Below, one piece after another: positions 1-8,112 of a DNA stretch of 64,000 nt. Position 1 is the stretch's first letter, and each line of letters begins with the position of its first letter. Both the position numbers and the translations under genes were made by a program. Below the pieces are notes generated by a model. The model was not told the origin of the DNA. It saw nothing but the letters and a program-made list of their open reading frames with translations, and searched no databases. The DNA comes from Veillonella parvula DSM 2008 (GTDB lineage Bacteria > Bacillota > Negativicutes > Veillonellales > Veillonellaceae), in the NCBI RefSeq assembly GCF_000024945.1, contig NC_013520.1, positions 172,001-236,000 of the forward strand. Direction: 5' to 3'.

Positions 1-137
1 ACCGCTTGGTTTGCACCCTTGCCACCGTGCGCGATGTGCAATTCGTTGCCCATAATTGTTTCGCCCGCAGTAGGGCGTTTATCCGCGAGGACTATAATAT
101 CCATGTTGCAACTGCCAATAACAACAATACGATTCAT
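1..137 (-). CDS. rbsK: Ribokinase, PfkB family (N-terminal part)
   Basis: Only the first 45 codons are in the window; the gene runs off the left edge. The visible protein starts MNRIVVIGSCNMDIIVLADK and continues to a GGKGANQA segment. The N-M-D triplet of the first strand and the Gly-Gly-Lys-Gly-Ala-Asn-Gln segment are hallmarks of ribokinase-type sugar kinases, which phosphorylate ribose with ATP in the cytoplasm. The start is supported by AAGGAG seven bases upstream on the minus strand. Another PfkB-family sugar kinase is possible because the catalytic C-terminus is not visible. Confidence 0.8.
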   Translation of the reverse strand, partial: MNRIVVIGSCNMDIIVLADKRPTAGETIMGNELHIAHGGKGANQA

Positions 138-366
138 AATAACTCCTTAATAATCCTCTGCCCTAACTGGGACTAAAAATGACTATCATTTATTTTTATA
201 CATAGAATCTTGCACATTTTATACAACGAACTGTATATATAAATATAATTGATAATCTAAGAGGCATTTGCTTTCACATACCTATAAGTGTATATTAATC
301 ATTTATTAGTATAGCGTAAATACGTGAGTTTATCTATATAAATATTTATAAAATGTAGGAATAAAA
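138..366. other. AT-rich intergenic region
   Basis: Very AT-rich spacer between the start of the ribokinase gene and the hairpin at 367-430. It should hold the ribokinase promoter on the minus strand. I see no clear coding potential and no confident promoter pair. Confidence 0.4.
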
Positions 367-430
367 AAGGTATATCCAAAATCTATGTTACATGAGTAAA
401 AATGTACTCTTTAGATCTTGGATATACCTT
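367..430 (-). terminator. Long hairpin terminator with nested stem
   Basis: A 17-bp stem with one mismatch pairs 367-383 with 414-430 (arm AAGGTATATCCAA). A second small stem, GAGTA/TACTC (394-398/405-409), sits in the loop. On the minus strand it is followed by a run of six T, so it should terminate the small gene at 460-642. The nested design resembles two other hairpins in the window (31175-31243 and 50366-50455). Confidence 0.6.
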
Positions 431-459
431 ATTATTAAAGAATTAATATATTATACTAT

Positions 460-642
460 TTATATTTTATCTAACATTTTATCTATACTATCAAAAGATT
501 TCTCTAAAGATAGAATACGACCTTGAATGATGTCATTTTGGCCTTGTACAAGAGCAGATAATATATCTACCTTAGCTTGTAAAATATTAGTTGCATTATC
601 GTCAATATTTATTGTATTACTGTAGCTTTTATCTATTTTCAT
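460..642 (-). CDS. Small hypothetical protein, helical
   Basis: A 60-residue protein that I do not recognise. It is charged, has no signal peptide or membrane segment, and residues about 20-58 show the heptad-like hydrophobic spacing expected of an amphipathic helix or short coiled coil. A weak AAAGG lies about 11 bases before the start. It stands alone between two minus-strand genes and is followed by a strong terminator, which favours a real transcript. Confidence 0.45.
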   Translation of the reverse strand: MKIDKSYSNTINIDDNATNILQAKVDILSALVQGQNDIIQGRILSLEKSFDSIDKMLDKI

Positions 643-678
643 AGTCTATCAGGCCTTTATTGTTAATATAGCTATATA

Positions 679-1335
679 TTAGTGAAAGCTTGGTTTGTCA
701 TAGTGTGTACCTGGTTCACCTACACCGATGCTTGTGCGATGGAAAGGCGTTTCATCCGCAGCGTGTAAGATATCAAAGATGGCTTTTACCACTGCTTCGC
801 GTGAAACCTGGGCATCGTTGAATTGAGCTCCTTCAGGGATGAGTTCGTAATCGGTTTTTTCGGGATCATTGTAGAGCCATGTAAGGCGCAAGATGGTGTA
901 ATTTAAGTTGGATTCGCGCAATACGTTACGTGCTTGGCGCTCACCTTGAACATAGCTAATCGGTAAGTTGTCGAAGGTCCATTTTTCAAGTGCTACAGGG
1001 AATTCACCAGAAAGTCCAGCCATGGACACACCGATAACACGGCGTATATTTTTGCGGCTCAATGCTTTCACGATGGACGCCATATCACTGCCAGACTCCA
1101 TAGCACCTACAAATACAACCTCCGCATTTGTTACAGCTTGTTCTAATTTACCTGGATTTTGGAACGAACCTTCAATCACTGTAACGCGTTCATGGTCGAT
1201 AATCTCTGGAGGTATACGTGTTTTCAACTGACGACCATATAATGTAATGTGCATATCTGTATATGTTAATAGTGTAGCAGTCAACTTTTGAGCTATTTGG
1301 CCCGCAGCTCCTAAAATCGTAATATACTTATACAT
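679..1335 (-). CDS. NAD(P)-binding Rossmann protein, NmrA/SDR-like
   Basis: A 218-residue cytoplasmic protein with an N-terminal dinucleotide-binding motif (ITILGAAGQIAQKL, residues 6-19), followed by the alternating strand-helix pattern of an atypical short-chain dehydrogenase. Proteins of this length are usually annotated NAD(P)H-binding or SDR family oxidoreductase; the substrate cannot be told from sequence. The classical Tyr-x3-Lys pair is not obvious, so it may bind cofactor without classical SDR catalysis. AGGAGGT is well placed before the start. Confidence 0.75.
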   Translation of the reverse strand: MYKYITILGAAGQIAQKLTATLLTYTDMHITLYGRQLKTRIPPEIIDHERVTVIEGSFQNPGKLEQAVTNAEVVFVGAMESGSDMASIVKALSRKNIRRVIGVSMAGLSGEFPVALEKWTFDNLPISYVQGERQARNVLRESNLNYTILRLTWLYNDPEKTDYELIPEGAQFNDAQVSREAVVKAIFDILHAADETPFHRTSIGVGEPGTHYDKPSFH

Positions 1336-1443
1336 AAAAAAGACCTCCTATGTTCGGGCATAAATATTTAATGAAATTTTAACATACATATATGACAAAT
1401 ACGTGAGAAAAAATTATAAAAATCTTTGTATTATTTTCGTAAT

Positions 1444-1965
1444 TTAATTGATACTTAACATTTCATTTGTTGTTTTTAGCTGTGCAAATCGATTCCGCCA
1501 AATCTTTTCTTTGTAAAAGGATAGGATTGTATCGGCTGGTAAATGCTCATTGTCAAAGGTTGAGATAGCATCTTCGACGATGGTGATTTTATAACCATAT
1601 TCAAAGCCTACTTTTACAGACGTATCAATGCAAAATTCCACCTGCATTCCTACGAATGTTACATCGGTAATATTTTTTCGGTTTAAATATTCCTTTAATT
1701 CAGTATCCTTAAAGATGCTATTGTAATATTTATTAAAAATCTTTTCGTTTTCTTGTGGTTTTAATTCGTGATAGACTTGCCAATTATCACTGCCCGTTGC
1801 TAATAAGCCTTCATCTTCAGAATGTCTGATAAAAATGACTTCTATATTTTGATCTCTAAAATGTTGAATGATTGCTTTTGTATTTGCGATAAGATTTTTT
1901 GCATCATAAGGCTTTTCCTTAACTAAGCCTTCTTGTATATCGATTACGATTAATGCTTGTGCCAT
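1444..1965 (-). CDS. Isochorismatase-family cysteine hydrolase
   Basis: A 173-residue single-domain protein of the isochorismatase-like fold, which hydrolyses amides or related bonds of small molecules (nicotinamidase, N-carbamoylsarcosine amidase and relatives). The likely catalytic triad is visible: Asp9 in VIDIQEG, Lys79 in FNKYY, and Cys112 in VEFCIDTS. The cis-peptide loop before the Cys reads VGMQVEFC. The exact substrate is unknown. A GGAAA-type ribosome site precedes the start. It has the same orientation as the NAD(P)-binding gene but a separate spacer of about 110 bp. Confidence 0.8.
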   Translation of the reverse strand: MAQALIVIDIQEGLVKEKPYDAKNLIANTKAIIQHFRDQNIEVIFIRHSEDEGLLATGSDNWQVYHELKPQENEKIFNKYYNSIFKDTELKEYLNRKNITDVTFVGMQVEFCIDTSVKVGFEYGYKITIVEDAISTFDNEHLPADTILSFYKEKIWRNRFAQLKTTNEMLSIN

Positions 1966-2180
1966 GATATTTCCTTTTTTATTCGTAAATAAGTATCTAT
2001 GCGCATTATATCATAAGTATATAACAAGAAAAGGAAGAAAGAAGTATCATAGATGTTGACAGTAATTTTAAAGGATGCTGTAAAATTTAATGTTGAATTT
2101 ACGCGATAATTTAACTACAATAGTGATAAGATATTAGAAAAATGAGTAGTATATCACTAAAGTATTCTGGAGGTGATAGT

Positions 2181-2426
2181 ATGCCGAATATAAAACCTAT
2201 TTCAGATTTACGAAACTATTCTGAAGTTTTACGTGATGTTACTATAGATAGTCCCGTATTCTTAACTAAAAATGGTAGAGGCCGATATGCAATTATGGAT
2301 ATTCAAGATTATGAACGTCTAATGGCTACGATAAAACTTATGGGCGCTTTAGAGACAGGTCGTAAATCTGGTGAAGAACAAGGCTGGACTTCATCAGAGC
2401 AACTAAAGAGTGAATTGGAAATTTAA
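2181..2426 (+). CDS. Phd/YefM-type antitoxin, apparently orphan
   Basis: An 81-residue protein beginning MPNIKPISDLRNYSEVLRDV, the N-terminal DNA-binding fold of Phd/YefM antitoxins (ISDLRNY followed by PVFLTKNGRGRYAIMD). Such proteins bind their own operator and neutralise a partner toxin (RelE/ParE, Doc or similar) through a C-terminal tail. I chose ATG 2181 because GGAGGTGA ends five bases upstream; the 39-bp longer reading has no ribosome site. No toxin gene follows: the next element is a hairpin and the promoter of the R-M island. Confidence 0.8.
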   Translation: MPNIKPISDLRNYSEVLRDVTIDSPVFLTKNGRGRYAIMDIQDYERLMATIKLMGALETGRKSGEEQGWTSSEQLKSELEI

Positions 2427-2427
2427 A

Positions 2428-2449
2428 AAGTGGTTTATAAAAACCACTT
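2428..2449 (+). terminator. Hairpin overlapping the -35 box of the next operon
   Basis: Perfect 9-bp stem AAGTGGTTT/AAACCACTT with loop ATAA, two bases after the antitoxin stop. Its right arm contains the first bases of the TTGACA at 2448-2453. It could be a weak terminator (no T-run on the plus strand) or an operator overlapping the promoter. Confidence 0.45.
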
Positions 2450-2476
2450 GACAAAGCATTGTAAAAATGTTAAAAT
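2448..2476 (+). promoter_or_regulatory. Sigma-A type promoter of the R-M island
   Basis: TTGACA (2448-2453), a 17-bp spacer and TAAAAT (2471-2476). This is a near-consensus housekeeping promoter pointing at the gene starting at 2626. A small hairpin CTCCC/GGGAG (2492-2496/2503-2507) would lie near the 5' end of the transcript. Confidence 0.7.
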
Positions 2477-2625
2477 ACAACCAAGATAAAGCTCCCGCAT
2501 GTGGGAGTAAAAAAATATGTATTTATAAAATGGTATGTTTAAACCAAATAACGGCTCCTAGATAAGAGAAGTAAAAATTTTACAGTGATTTATAACGGGT
2601 TATAAAAACCAGGATGGAGGATCTT

Positions 2626-4374
2626 TTGGAAAAGACACTTATGGATTTGAAAAAAAAGTATTTTGATGCTCAAGATAAGGTAAAAGATTTAAAACGCAAA
2701 TGGGCGGAGGTTCGCGTTACAAATCGTCAAAATCAATTCGATATTGCTGTGATGTCAGCTTTAACTTATTTTTACAAACAATATGATATGGATTTTACGC
2801 TATTAGGTAAGTATTTAGGTTCTGATAAAATCAATAATAATGGTTTTAGTGTTACGATGAAGCATTATATTGATAAGGCTTATGTCCAAAAATTCATTAG
2901 CGATAATGCTTATTTAGATGATGAGTTTTTATTGGGTGTAGCATTGTTTTATGATCAACATAACTTATTTAGAGGTGATGGAGCAAGAGAAGATAATGAA
3001 TCTCTCAATAATCTATTAGAGAAACTATTAGATTGTAATAACCTTGAGAAATTCTCTTTCTTACAAGGCAATGCAAATCCAGGTCGTATATTACTAGATG
3101 TGGCGAGTAAAACGTCTTTACTTAACTATACTGCATATGCAATAAAACCTGAATTAATGGTTGTTTTACAATTACGAGTGTTATTGCTTCAAACAATTCA
3201 ACAAGATATGAATTCAGGTGGGATTATTCAGCCTAAAGATATTGTTGAAAATCAATTATTTGATCGAATTTTAACAATGCCTCTTTGGAGGCCTTCCTCT
3301 AAGGCTATGGAGTACTTTCCAGAAAGAACATCCTTATCAAAATTAGATGTTCCAGAGTCTAAGGTTGCTGATGGTGAGTGGCATGAAATTCTCTTTAATC
3401 TCAGTTTGCTAGATCAAAATGGTAAAATGGTAACTTTGATTACTAACTCAACATTAGCAAATAATCTCAGTGTAAAAACAAGACAAGCTTTGGTTGAGAA
3501 CGGCTATATTGAAAGTATTATTGAACTTCCAGATCGCTTGCTTGAGAATACAGGCATTGAATTATATGCAGTCGTATTATCATATGGTAATAAAGGTGTT
3601 AAATTCTTAGATGCAAGTCAAGCATATGTAGAGCAGCGTCGTAGAAAAGACATAGATGTAGCTACAGTACTTGAAGATTTGGCTAATCCTGAAATTTGTA
3701 AATTTGAAAGTATCGAATCTATTGCTAGAGAAGGTTACAATTTATTGCCTAAACGATATACTTTAAAAACTAATATTACTGATGGGGTACCTTTAGGTGA
3801 AATCTGTAATATTAATAGAGGATTAGTTATTTCGTCCAAAGAACTAGATGATTTTGTTACAGATGAAGATACAGGTGTTCGTTATTTGTACACAAAAGAT
3901 GCTGATGGTGATGCTGTAGATTATACACAAAGTCCGTTCATTGATGTGGAAAAACTCAAAAGAAAGTTTACGCTTTTAGATAATGATACTTGGCTATTGG
4001 GGAGAACATCACCATTTAGATCTAACATGCTATATGTTGAAGGTAATGATAAATTGATTGCCAATGGTAACCAATTTTCTATTACTATTTTGCCAAAATA
4101 TAAAAACCAATATTTGTTACCATACCTAGCACTCTACTTTAATAGTAAGGCTGGTCGTGAACAAATAGAACGATTTGCAGTAGGTCAATTAATCAAGTCT
4201 TTATCTCTCAAAGATTTAAAAACATTGCAAATTCCTAGAGTTTCTATTGAAAGACAAAGAGATGTGGTCAATCGTATACGAATGATAGAAACTGAAATTA
4301 AAACTGTAAAAGAACAGCTAAAAACATTAAACCAACAAAAAGAATTAATTGTAGAGGAGGAATTCAATTGGTAA
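2626..4374 (+). CDS. Catalytically degenerate N6-adenine methylase fused to HsdS-like domain
   Basis: About 582 residues from a TTG start at 2626, which has GGAGG five bases upstream; an in-frame ATG at 2614 lacks a ribosome site. The first two thirds follow the HsdM layout (helical N-domain, then Rossmann core), but the SAM-binding motif I, normally D-P-x-C-G-S-G, reads ILLDVASKTSLL, and the catalytic NPPY/F position reads TMPLWR. A later methylase-like segment (LITNSTLANNLS, GYIESIIELPDRL) is retained. The last ~190 residues resemble one target-recognition domain of a type I specificity subunit (LGEICNINRG to SLKDLKTLQIPRVSIERQ), followed by a helix. Inference: it binds DNA but probably does not methylate. 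It overlaps the next gene by 7 bp, so the two are co-translated. Confidence 0.7.
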   Translation: MEKTLMDLKKKYFDAQDKVKDLKRKWAEVRVTNRQNQFDIAVMSALTYFYKQYDMDFTLLGKYLGSDKINNNGFSVTMKHYIDKAYVQKFISDNAYLDDEFLLGVALFYDQHNLFRGDGAREDNESLNNLLEKLLDCNNLEKFSFLQGNANPGRILLDVASKTSLLNYTAYAIKPELMVVLQLRVLLLQTIQQDMNSGGIIQPKDIVENQLFDRILTMPLWRPSSKAMEYFPERTSLSKLDVPESKVADGEWHEILFNLSLLDQNGKMVTLITNSTLANNLSVKTRQALVENGYIESIIELPDRLLENTGIELYAVVLSYGNKGVKFLDASQAYVEQRRRKDIDVATVLEDLANPEICKFESIESIAREGYNLLPKRYTLKTNITDGVPLGEICNINRGLVISSKELDDFVTDEDTGVRYLYTKDADGDAVDYTQSPFIDVEKLKRKFTLLDNDTWLLGRTSPFRSNMLYVEGNDKLIANGNQFSITILPKYKNQYLLPYLALYFNSKAGREQIERFAVGQLIKSLSLKDLKTLQIPRVSIERQRDVVNRIRMIETEIKTVKEQLKTLNQQKELIVEEEFNW

Positions 4375-4898
4375 CACATGTTAACATCATGAATGATGCA
4401 TCCTTATTGGGGGAAGCGATTAAATACTTTACAGAAGAACTTACACAAGCTTTTAAAAATAATAACTTAAAAACGGTTTTAACTAAATATCACTATCCAG
4501 ATTTAGCACCAACTATGGTTGATGATTCTATTGGCTCTCCTGACGGAAAAATCCTTATCATCGGTGAAACGAATTGTAAGGTGAAGGATCTCCAAGGTAT
4601 CTTTAATGCAATGGGATTAAGAGGCCGATTAGAATGTCATACTGATTACGAAGATATTCAACGCTATCAGTTTAATAACCTTATGTATAACAATAAATAT
4701 AGACTAATCATAGTTGGACCGATGCCACATTCTACCTACGGAAAGGATGAATTCAGTAGTGTTATTAACCGCATGGAAAATACTGAGGGATTCCCTTGTG
4801 TAAGACGAGCTACTGCTAATGGTGGATTGAAAATCACAAAAACCAATATTAAACAAATACTTCGAGAAGAATTGGAATTTGGATTTTTGGCTGCATAG
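4368..4898 (+). CDS. Unknown protein with Rossmann-like domain, partner of pseudo-methylase
   Basis: 176 residues from a TTG codon with GAGGAGG seven bases upstream, overlapping the preceding gene by 7 bp. I do not recognise a family. Residues about 1-55 are helical and charged. From about residue 60 there is a strand-loop-helix pattern (KILIIGETNCKVKDLQGIF, then YRLIIVGPMPHSTYG) like a small Rossmann or DUF2325-type fold. There are no membrane segments and no obvious nuclease motif. Tight coupling to the degenerate methylase suggests a shared complex. It is followed by a new promoter, so it is not part of the hsd operon transcript alone. Confidence 0.6.
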   Translation: MVTHVNIMNDASLLGEAIKYFTEELTQAFKNNNLKTVLTKYHYPDLAPTMVDDSIGSPDGKILIIGETNCKVKDLQGIFNAMGLRGRLECHTDYEDIQRYQFNNLMYNNKYRLIIVGPMPHSTYGKDEFSSVINRMENTEGFPCVRRATANGGLKITKTNIKQILREELEFGFLAA

Positions 4899-4938
4899 TA
4901 TGGCCGTTAAAGAGACTATCTAGTGACTATCTTTAAAA

Positions 4939-4947
4939 TGGTATAAT
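4939..4947 (+). promoter_or_regulatory. Extended -10 promoter of hsdMSR
   Basis: TGGTATAAT at 4939-4947 is an extended -10 element; a good -35 is not visible. Downstream, AAAGCCA (4980-4986) pairs with TGGCTTT (5010-5016), and CGGTATTA occurs twice (4992 and 5019), so the hsdM leader could fold. Confidence 0.5.
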
Positions 4948-5049
4948 ATTGATATAAAATACGTAAAAATACATGCCTTAAAGCCATATATCGGTATTAA
5001 ACCTCTATGTGGCTTTAGCGGTATTATTGATAATGCAAGGATTGAAACG

Positions 5050-6900
5050 ATGATTAATATACGAAAACTAGAAAATGAATTGTGGGAAGCTGCAGATGCG
5101 CTACGTGCAGGATCTAAATTGACGTCAAATCAATATTGTATGCCTGTATTGGGGCTTATCTTCTTGCGCTATGCGTATAGTCGTTTCAAACTTATTGAGG
5201 TTGAAATCTTAAAAGACAGACCTATGCGTAATGGTCGTGTTATGCCTGTAGAAGCTAGTGACTTTAAGGCAAAAAGTGCTCTTTATTTACCAATAGAAGC
5301 ACAATATGACTATCTCCTTAACTTACCGGAGGACATCAAAGGTGCAGCCTTAACTAGCAAAGATGGTCAAGTCATGACTAGTCTTGGCGAAGTGGTCAAT
5401 AATGCCATGGCTTTGATTGAAGAACAAAGTGCACAGCTGACAGGGATATTGCCTAAGAATTATACAGATTTTTCTGATGAGCTGTTAGCAGAAATTCTTC
5501 GTATCTTTAATAACTCTGCCCTTGATGAAGTAGGTGGAGATATCATTGGCCGAATCTATGAATATTTCTTAAATAAATTTGCCAAGAACATTGCCTCCGA
5601 TGATGGTGTGTTCTTTACGCCTAAATCTCTAGTTAAGATGATTGTTAATGTTCTGGAACCGACTCATGGCACGCTATTTGATCCTGCTTGTGGATCTGGT
5701 GGTATGTTCATTCAGTCTGGTGATTTTGTAAACTCTCACGGATTGAATGCGAACAGCACAATGACATTTTATGGGCAAGAGAAGGTTGAGTATAATGCAC
5801 AGCTTTGTTTAATGAATATGGCGGTTCATGGTTTAACTGGAGTTATTAAATCTGGAGATGAAGGAAACAGCTTTTACAATGATGCTCATCAATTAGAAGG
5901 TCGCTGTGACTATATTATGGCGAATCCTCCATTTAACGTAGATAAGGTTAAATCTGAATCTACACAGGCTGCGGGACGTTTACCATTTGGTATGCCTGGC
6001 GTTAATAAAAATAAGGAAATCGGTAATGCTAATTATCTTTGGATTTCCTATTTTTATAGCTATTTAAACGATATAGGTCGAGCTGGTTTCGTTATGGCGT
6101 CCTCTGCTACGGACAGTCAAGGCAAGGATAAAAATATCCGTGAAAGCTTAGTTAAAACTGGTGCAGTTGATGTAATGGTGAGTGTTGGTAATAACTTCTT
6201 CTATACAAAATCTCTACCATGTTCTTTGTGGTTCTTTGATAGAGCAAAGCCAGATGCTATTGAAGATAAGGTGCTCTTCATTGATGCCCGTAATTACTAT
6301 ACTGTTGTTGATCGTACATTAAACGAATGGACCGAATGGCAATTAAAAAATTTAAATGCTATTGTTTGGCTCTATCGTGGTGAAATTGAAAAATATACAG
6401 CATTACTTAATGAATATCGCAAGACATTAGGTGAAGATAAAACCTTTTCTCAACATATAGAGGTTCTTTCCGAACAAGTGAAAGCTATTGAGACTGAAGG
6501 TAAACAAGCTGTTGCTGATGCGGGTCGAGGCAAAGGAAGAAAGGTTCAGAAAGAATACGATGAAAAGGTAGAAGCTGTTAAAGAAACATTAACCATTGCT
6601 CAAGAAGCACAATGGTTATATGAAAAGTTTGGCGATGGAGAATATGTAGACGTACCAGGTTTATGTAAAATTGCGTATATCACAAATGAAGCCAAAGGTG
6701 ATAATGACGGTGTGAGCATCGAAGATAAAAGTTGGTCCCTCACACCAGGTGCTTATGTTGGTGTAGCCCCTGTAGAAGATGATGGGGTTAATTTTGAAGA
6801 ACGTATGGCTGAAATACACGAAGAACTACTAGCATTACAAAAAGAATCTAATGTGCTCATGGAAACTATCTTTAAAAATATGAAGGAGATGGGGTTATGA
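5050..6900 (+). CDS. hsdM: Type I R-M methyltransferase subunit
   Basis: 616 residues. N-terminal HsdM helical domain (residues about 1-150), then an N6-adenine methylase core with intact motif I DPACGSGG near residue 212 and catalytic NPPF near residue 292. It transfers a methyl group from SAM to adenine in the sequence selected by HsdS; two copies join one HsdS, and with HsdR they form the restriction complex. A charged helical insert (about 440-520) precedes the C-terminal helix that contacts HsdS. AAGGA lies 8 bases before the ATG. It overlaps hsdS by 4 bp (ATGA). In contrast to the upstream paralogue, all catalytic motifs are present. Confidence 0.95.
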   Translation: MINIRKLENELWEAADALRAGSKLTSNQYCMPVLGLIFLRYAYSRFKLIEVEILKDRPMRNGRVMPVEASDFKAKSALYLPIEAQYDYLLNLPEDIKGAALTSKDGQVMTSLGEVVNNAMALIEEQSAQLTGILPKNYTDFSDELLAEILRIFNNSALDEVGGDIIGRIYEYFLNKFAKNIASDDGVFFTPKSLVKMIVNVLEPTHGTLFDPACGSGGMFIQSGDFVNSHGLNANSTMTFYGQEKVEYNAQLCLMNMAVHGLTGVIKSGDEGNSFYNDAHQLEGRCDYIMANPPFNVDKVKSESTQAAGRLPFGMPGVNKNKEIGNANYLWISYFYSYLNDIGRAGFVMASSATDSQGKDKNIRESLVKTGAVDVMVSVGNNFFYTKSLPCSLWFFDRAKPDAIEDKVLFIDARNYYTVVDRTLNEWTEWQLKNLNAIVWLYRGEIEKYTALLNEYRKTLGEDKTFSQHIEVLSEQVKAIETEGKQAVADAGRGKGRKVQKEYDEKVEAVKETLTIAQEAQWLYEKFGDGEYVDVPGLCKIAYITNEAKGDNDGVSIEDKSWSLTPGAYVGVAPVEDDGVNFEERMAEIHEELLALQKESNVLMETIFKNMKEMGL

Positions 6901-8099
6901 GCTTACAAACCGTTCGATTGCAAGATTTATGTATTTCAATTTCAGATGGCGATCATCAAGCACCTCCAAAATCAAATTCAGGAATCCCTTTTATAACTAT
7001 TTCAAATATCACAAGTATGAATCAGTTAGACTTCTCTAGTTCTATGTTTGTACCTAGATGGTATTACGAAAAGTTAGATATTAAGAGAACGGCACAGAAA
7101 AATGATATCTTATATTCTGTTGTTGGATCTTTTGGAATTCCTGTTTTCATGAAAAATAGCATAGAATTTGTTTTTCAAAGGCATATTGCGCTTCTTAGGC
7201 CTAATATTGAAAAAATTGTGCCACAATATTTGTATTATAAAATATTAGACCGTGCATTTTATATGATGGCGGACTCTTTAGCTATTGGTGCGGCACAAAG
7301 GACTATCACTCTTTCTTCTCTTAGGAATATTGAGATTAATATTCCAGAAGTAGAACAACAACAGAGTATTGTTGACATTTTATCAGCTTATGATGACCTC
7401 ATTGAAAACAACCAAAAGCAAATCAAGCTCCTTGAGGAGACTGTACAGCGTCTATATAAGGAATGGTTTATAGATTTACGATTTCCTGGGCATGGAAATG
7501 GAGAGATTATAGATGGACTCCCTCTTGGATGGCATGAGGATACAATTGATACTAAAGTTAACTTGCTAAATGGCTTTGCTTTTAAAAGTAAAGACCTCGA
7601 AGAAACTGGTTTATTCAAACTAGTAACTATAAAAAATGTGCAAGATGGTTATTTTGAAGGTAAAAATGTAAAGTATCTATCTAAAATTCCTGATAAGATG
7701 CCTAGACATTGTCATTTGGATGAGGGAGATCTACTGTTATCCTTGACTGGGAATGTAGGTAGAGTGTGTATAGTAGAAGGAAATGATTTTTTGTTAAATC
7801 AGCGTGTTGCTAAAATTTCTTCGGAAACTCCTGCATATACATATTGTCTTTTTAGGAGTAATGAATTATTGGTAAAGATAAATAATATTGCTAATGGAGC
7901 AGCACAACAGAATGTAAGTCCTATAAGAATTGGACAAATAAAACATCTGTTTCCAAATGACAAATTAATTATGGATTTTGAGAGAGTGTCGGGGCCTATT
8001 CTGAAAAGAGTAGTTTTAATGAAAAAGAATATAATCTTGTTAGAGGAAGCCCGAGATCGTTTACTTCCTAAGCTTATGAATGGGGAAATAGAAGTGTAA
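6897..8099 (+). CDS. hsdS: Type I R-M specificity subunit
   Basis: 400 residues with the normal HsdS plan: TRD1 (residues about 5-150), central conserved helix (QQQSIVDILSAYDDLIENNQKQIKLLEETVQRLYKEWF), TRD2 (about 205-365) and a distal helix ending EEARDRLLPKLMNGEIEV. The two TRDs recognise the two halves of a bipartite target and the helices set the spacer length. The start overlaps the hsdM stop by 4 bp. I see no inverted duplicate hsdS or recombinase nearby, so no shuffling system is evident. Confidence 0.93.
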   Translation: MSLQTVRLQDLCISISDGDHQAPPKSNSGIPFITISNITSMNQLDFSSSMFVPRWYYEKLDIKRTAQKNDILYSVVGSFGIPVFMKNSIEFVFQRHIALLRPNIEKIVPQYLYYKILDRAFYMMADSLAIGAAQRTITLSSLRNIEINIPEVEQQQSIVDILSAYDDLIENNQKQIKLLEETVQRLYKEWFIDLRFPGHGNGEIIDGLPLGWHEDTIDTKVNLLNGFAFKSKDLEETGLFKLVTIKNVQDGYFEGKNVKYLSKIPDKMPRHCHLDEGDLLLSLTGNVGRVCIVEGNDFLLNQRVAKISSETPAYTYCLFRSNELLVKINNIANGAAQQNVSPIRIGQIKHLFPNDKLIMDFERVSGPILKRVVLMKKNIILLEEARDRLLPKLMNGEIEV

Positions 8100-8112
8100 A
8101 GGAGGTGTTACT

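Noticed and set aside
6897-8099. Phase-variable hsdS shuffling
   Set aside because: No second hsdS, no inverted target-domain copies and no recombinase seen in the window.
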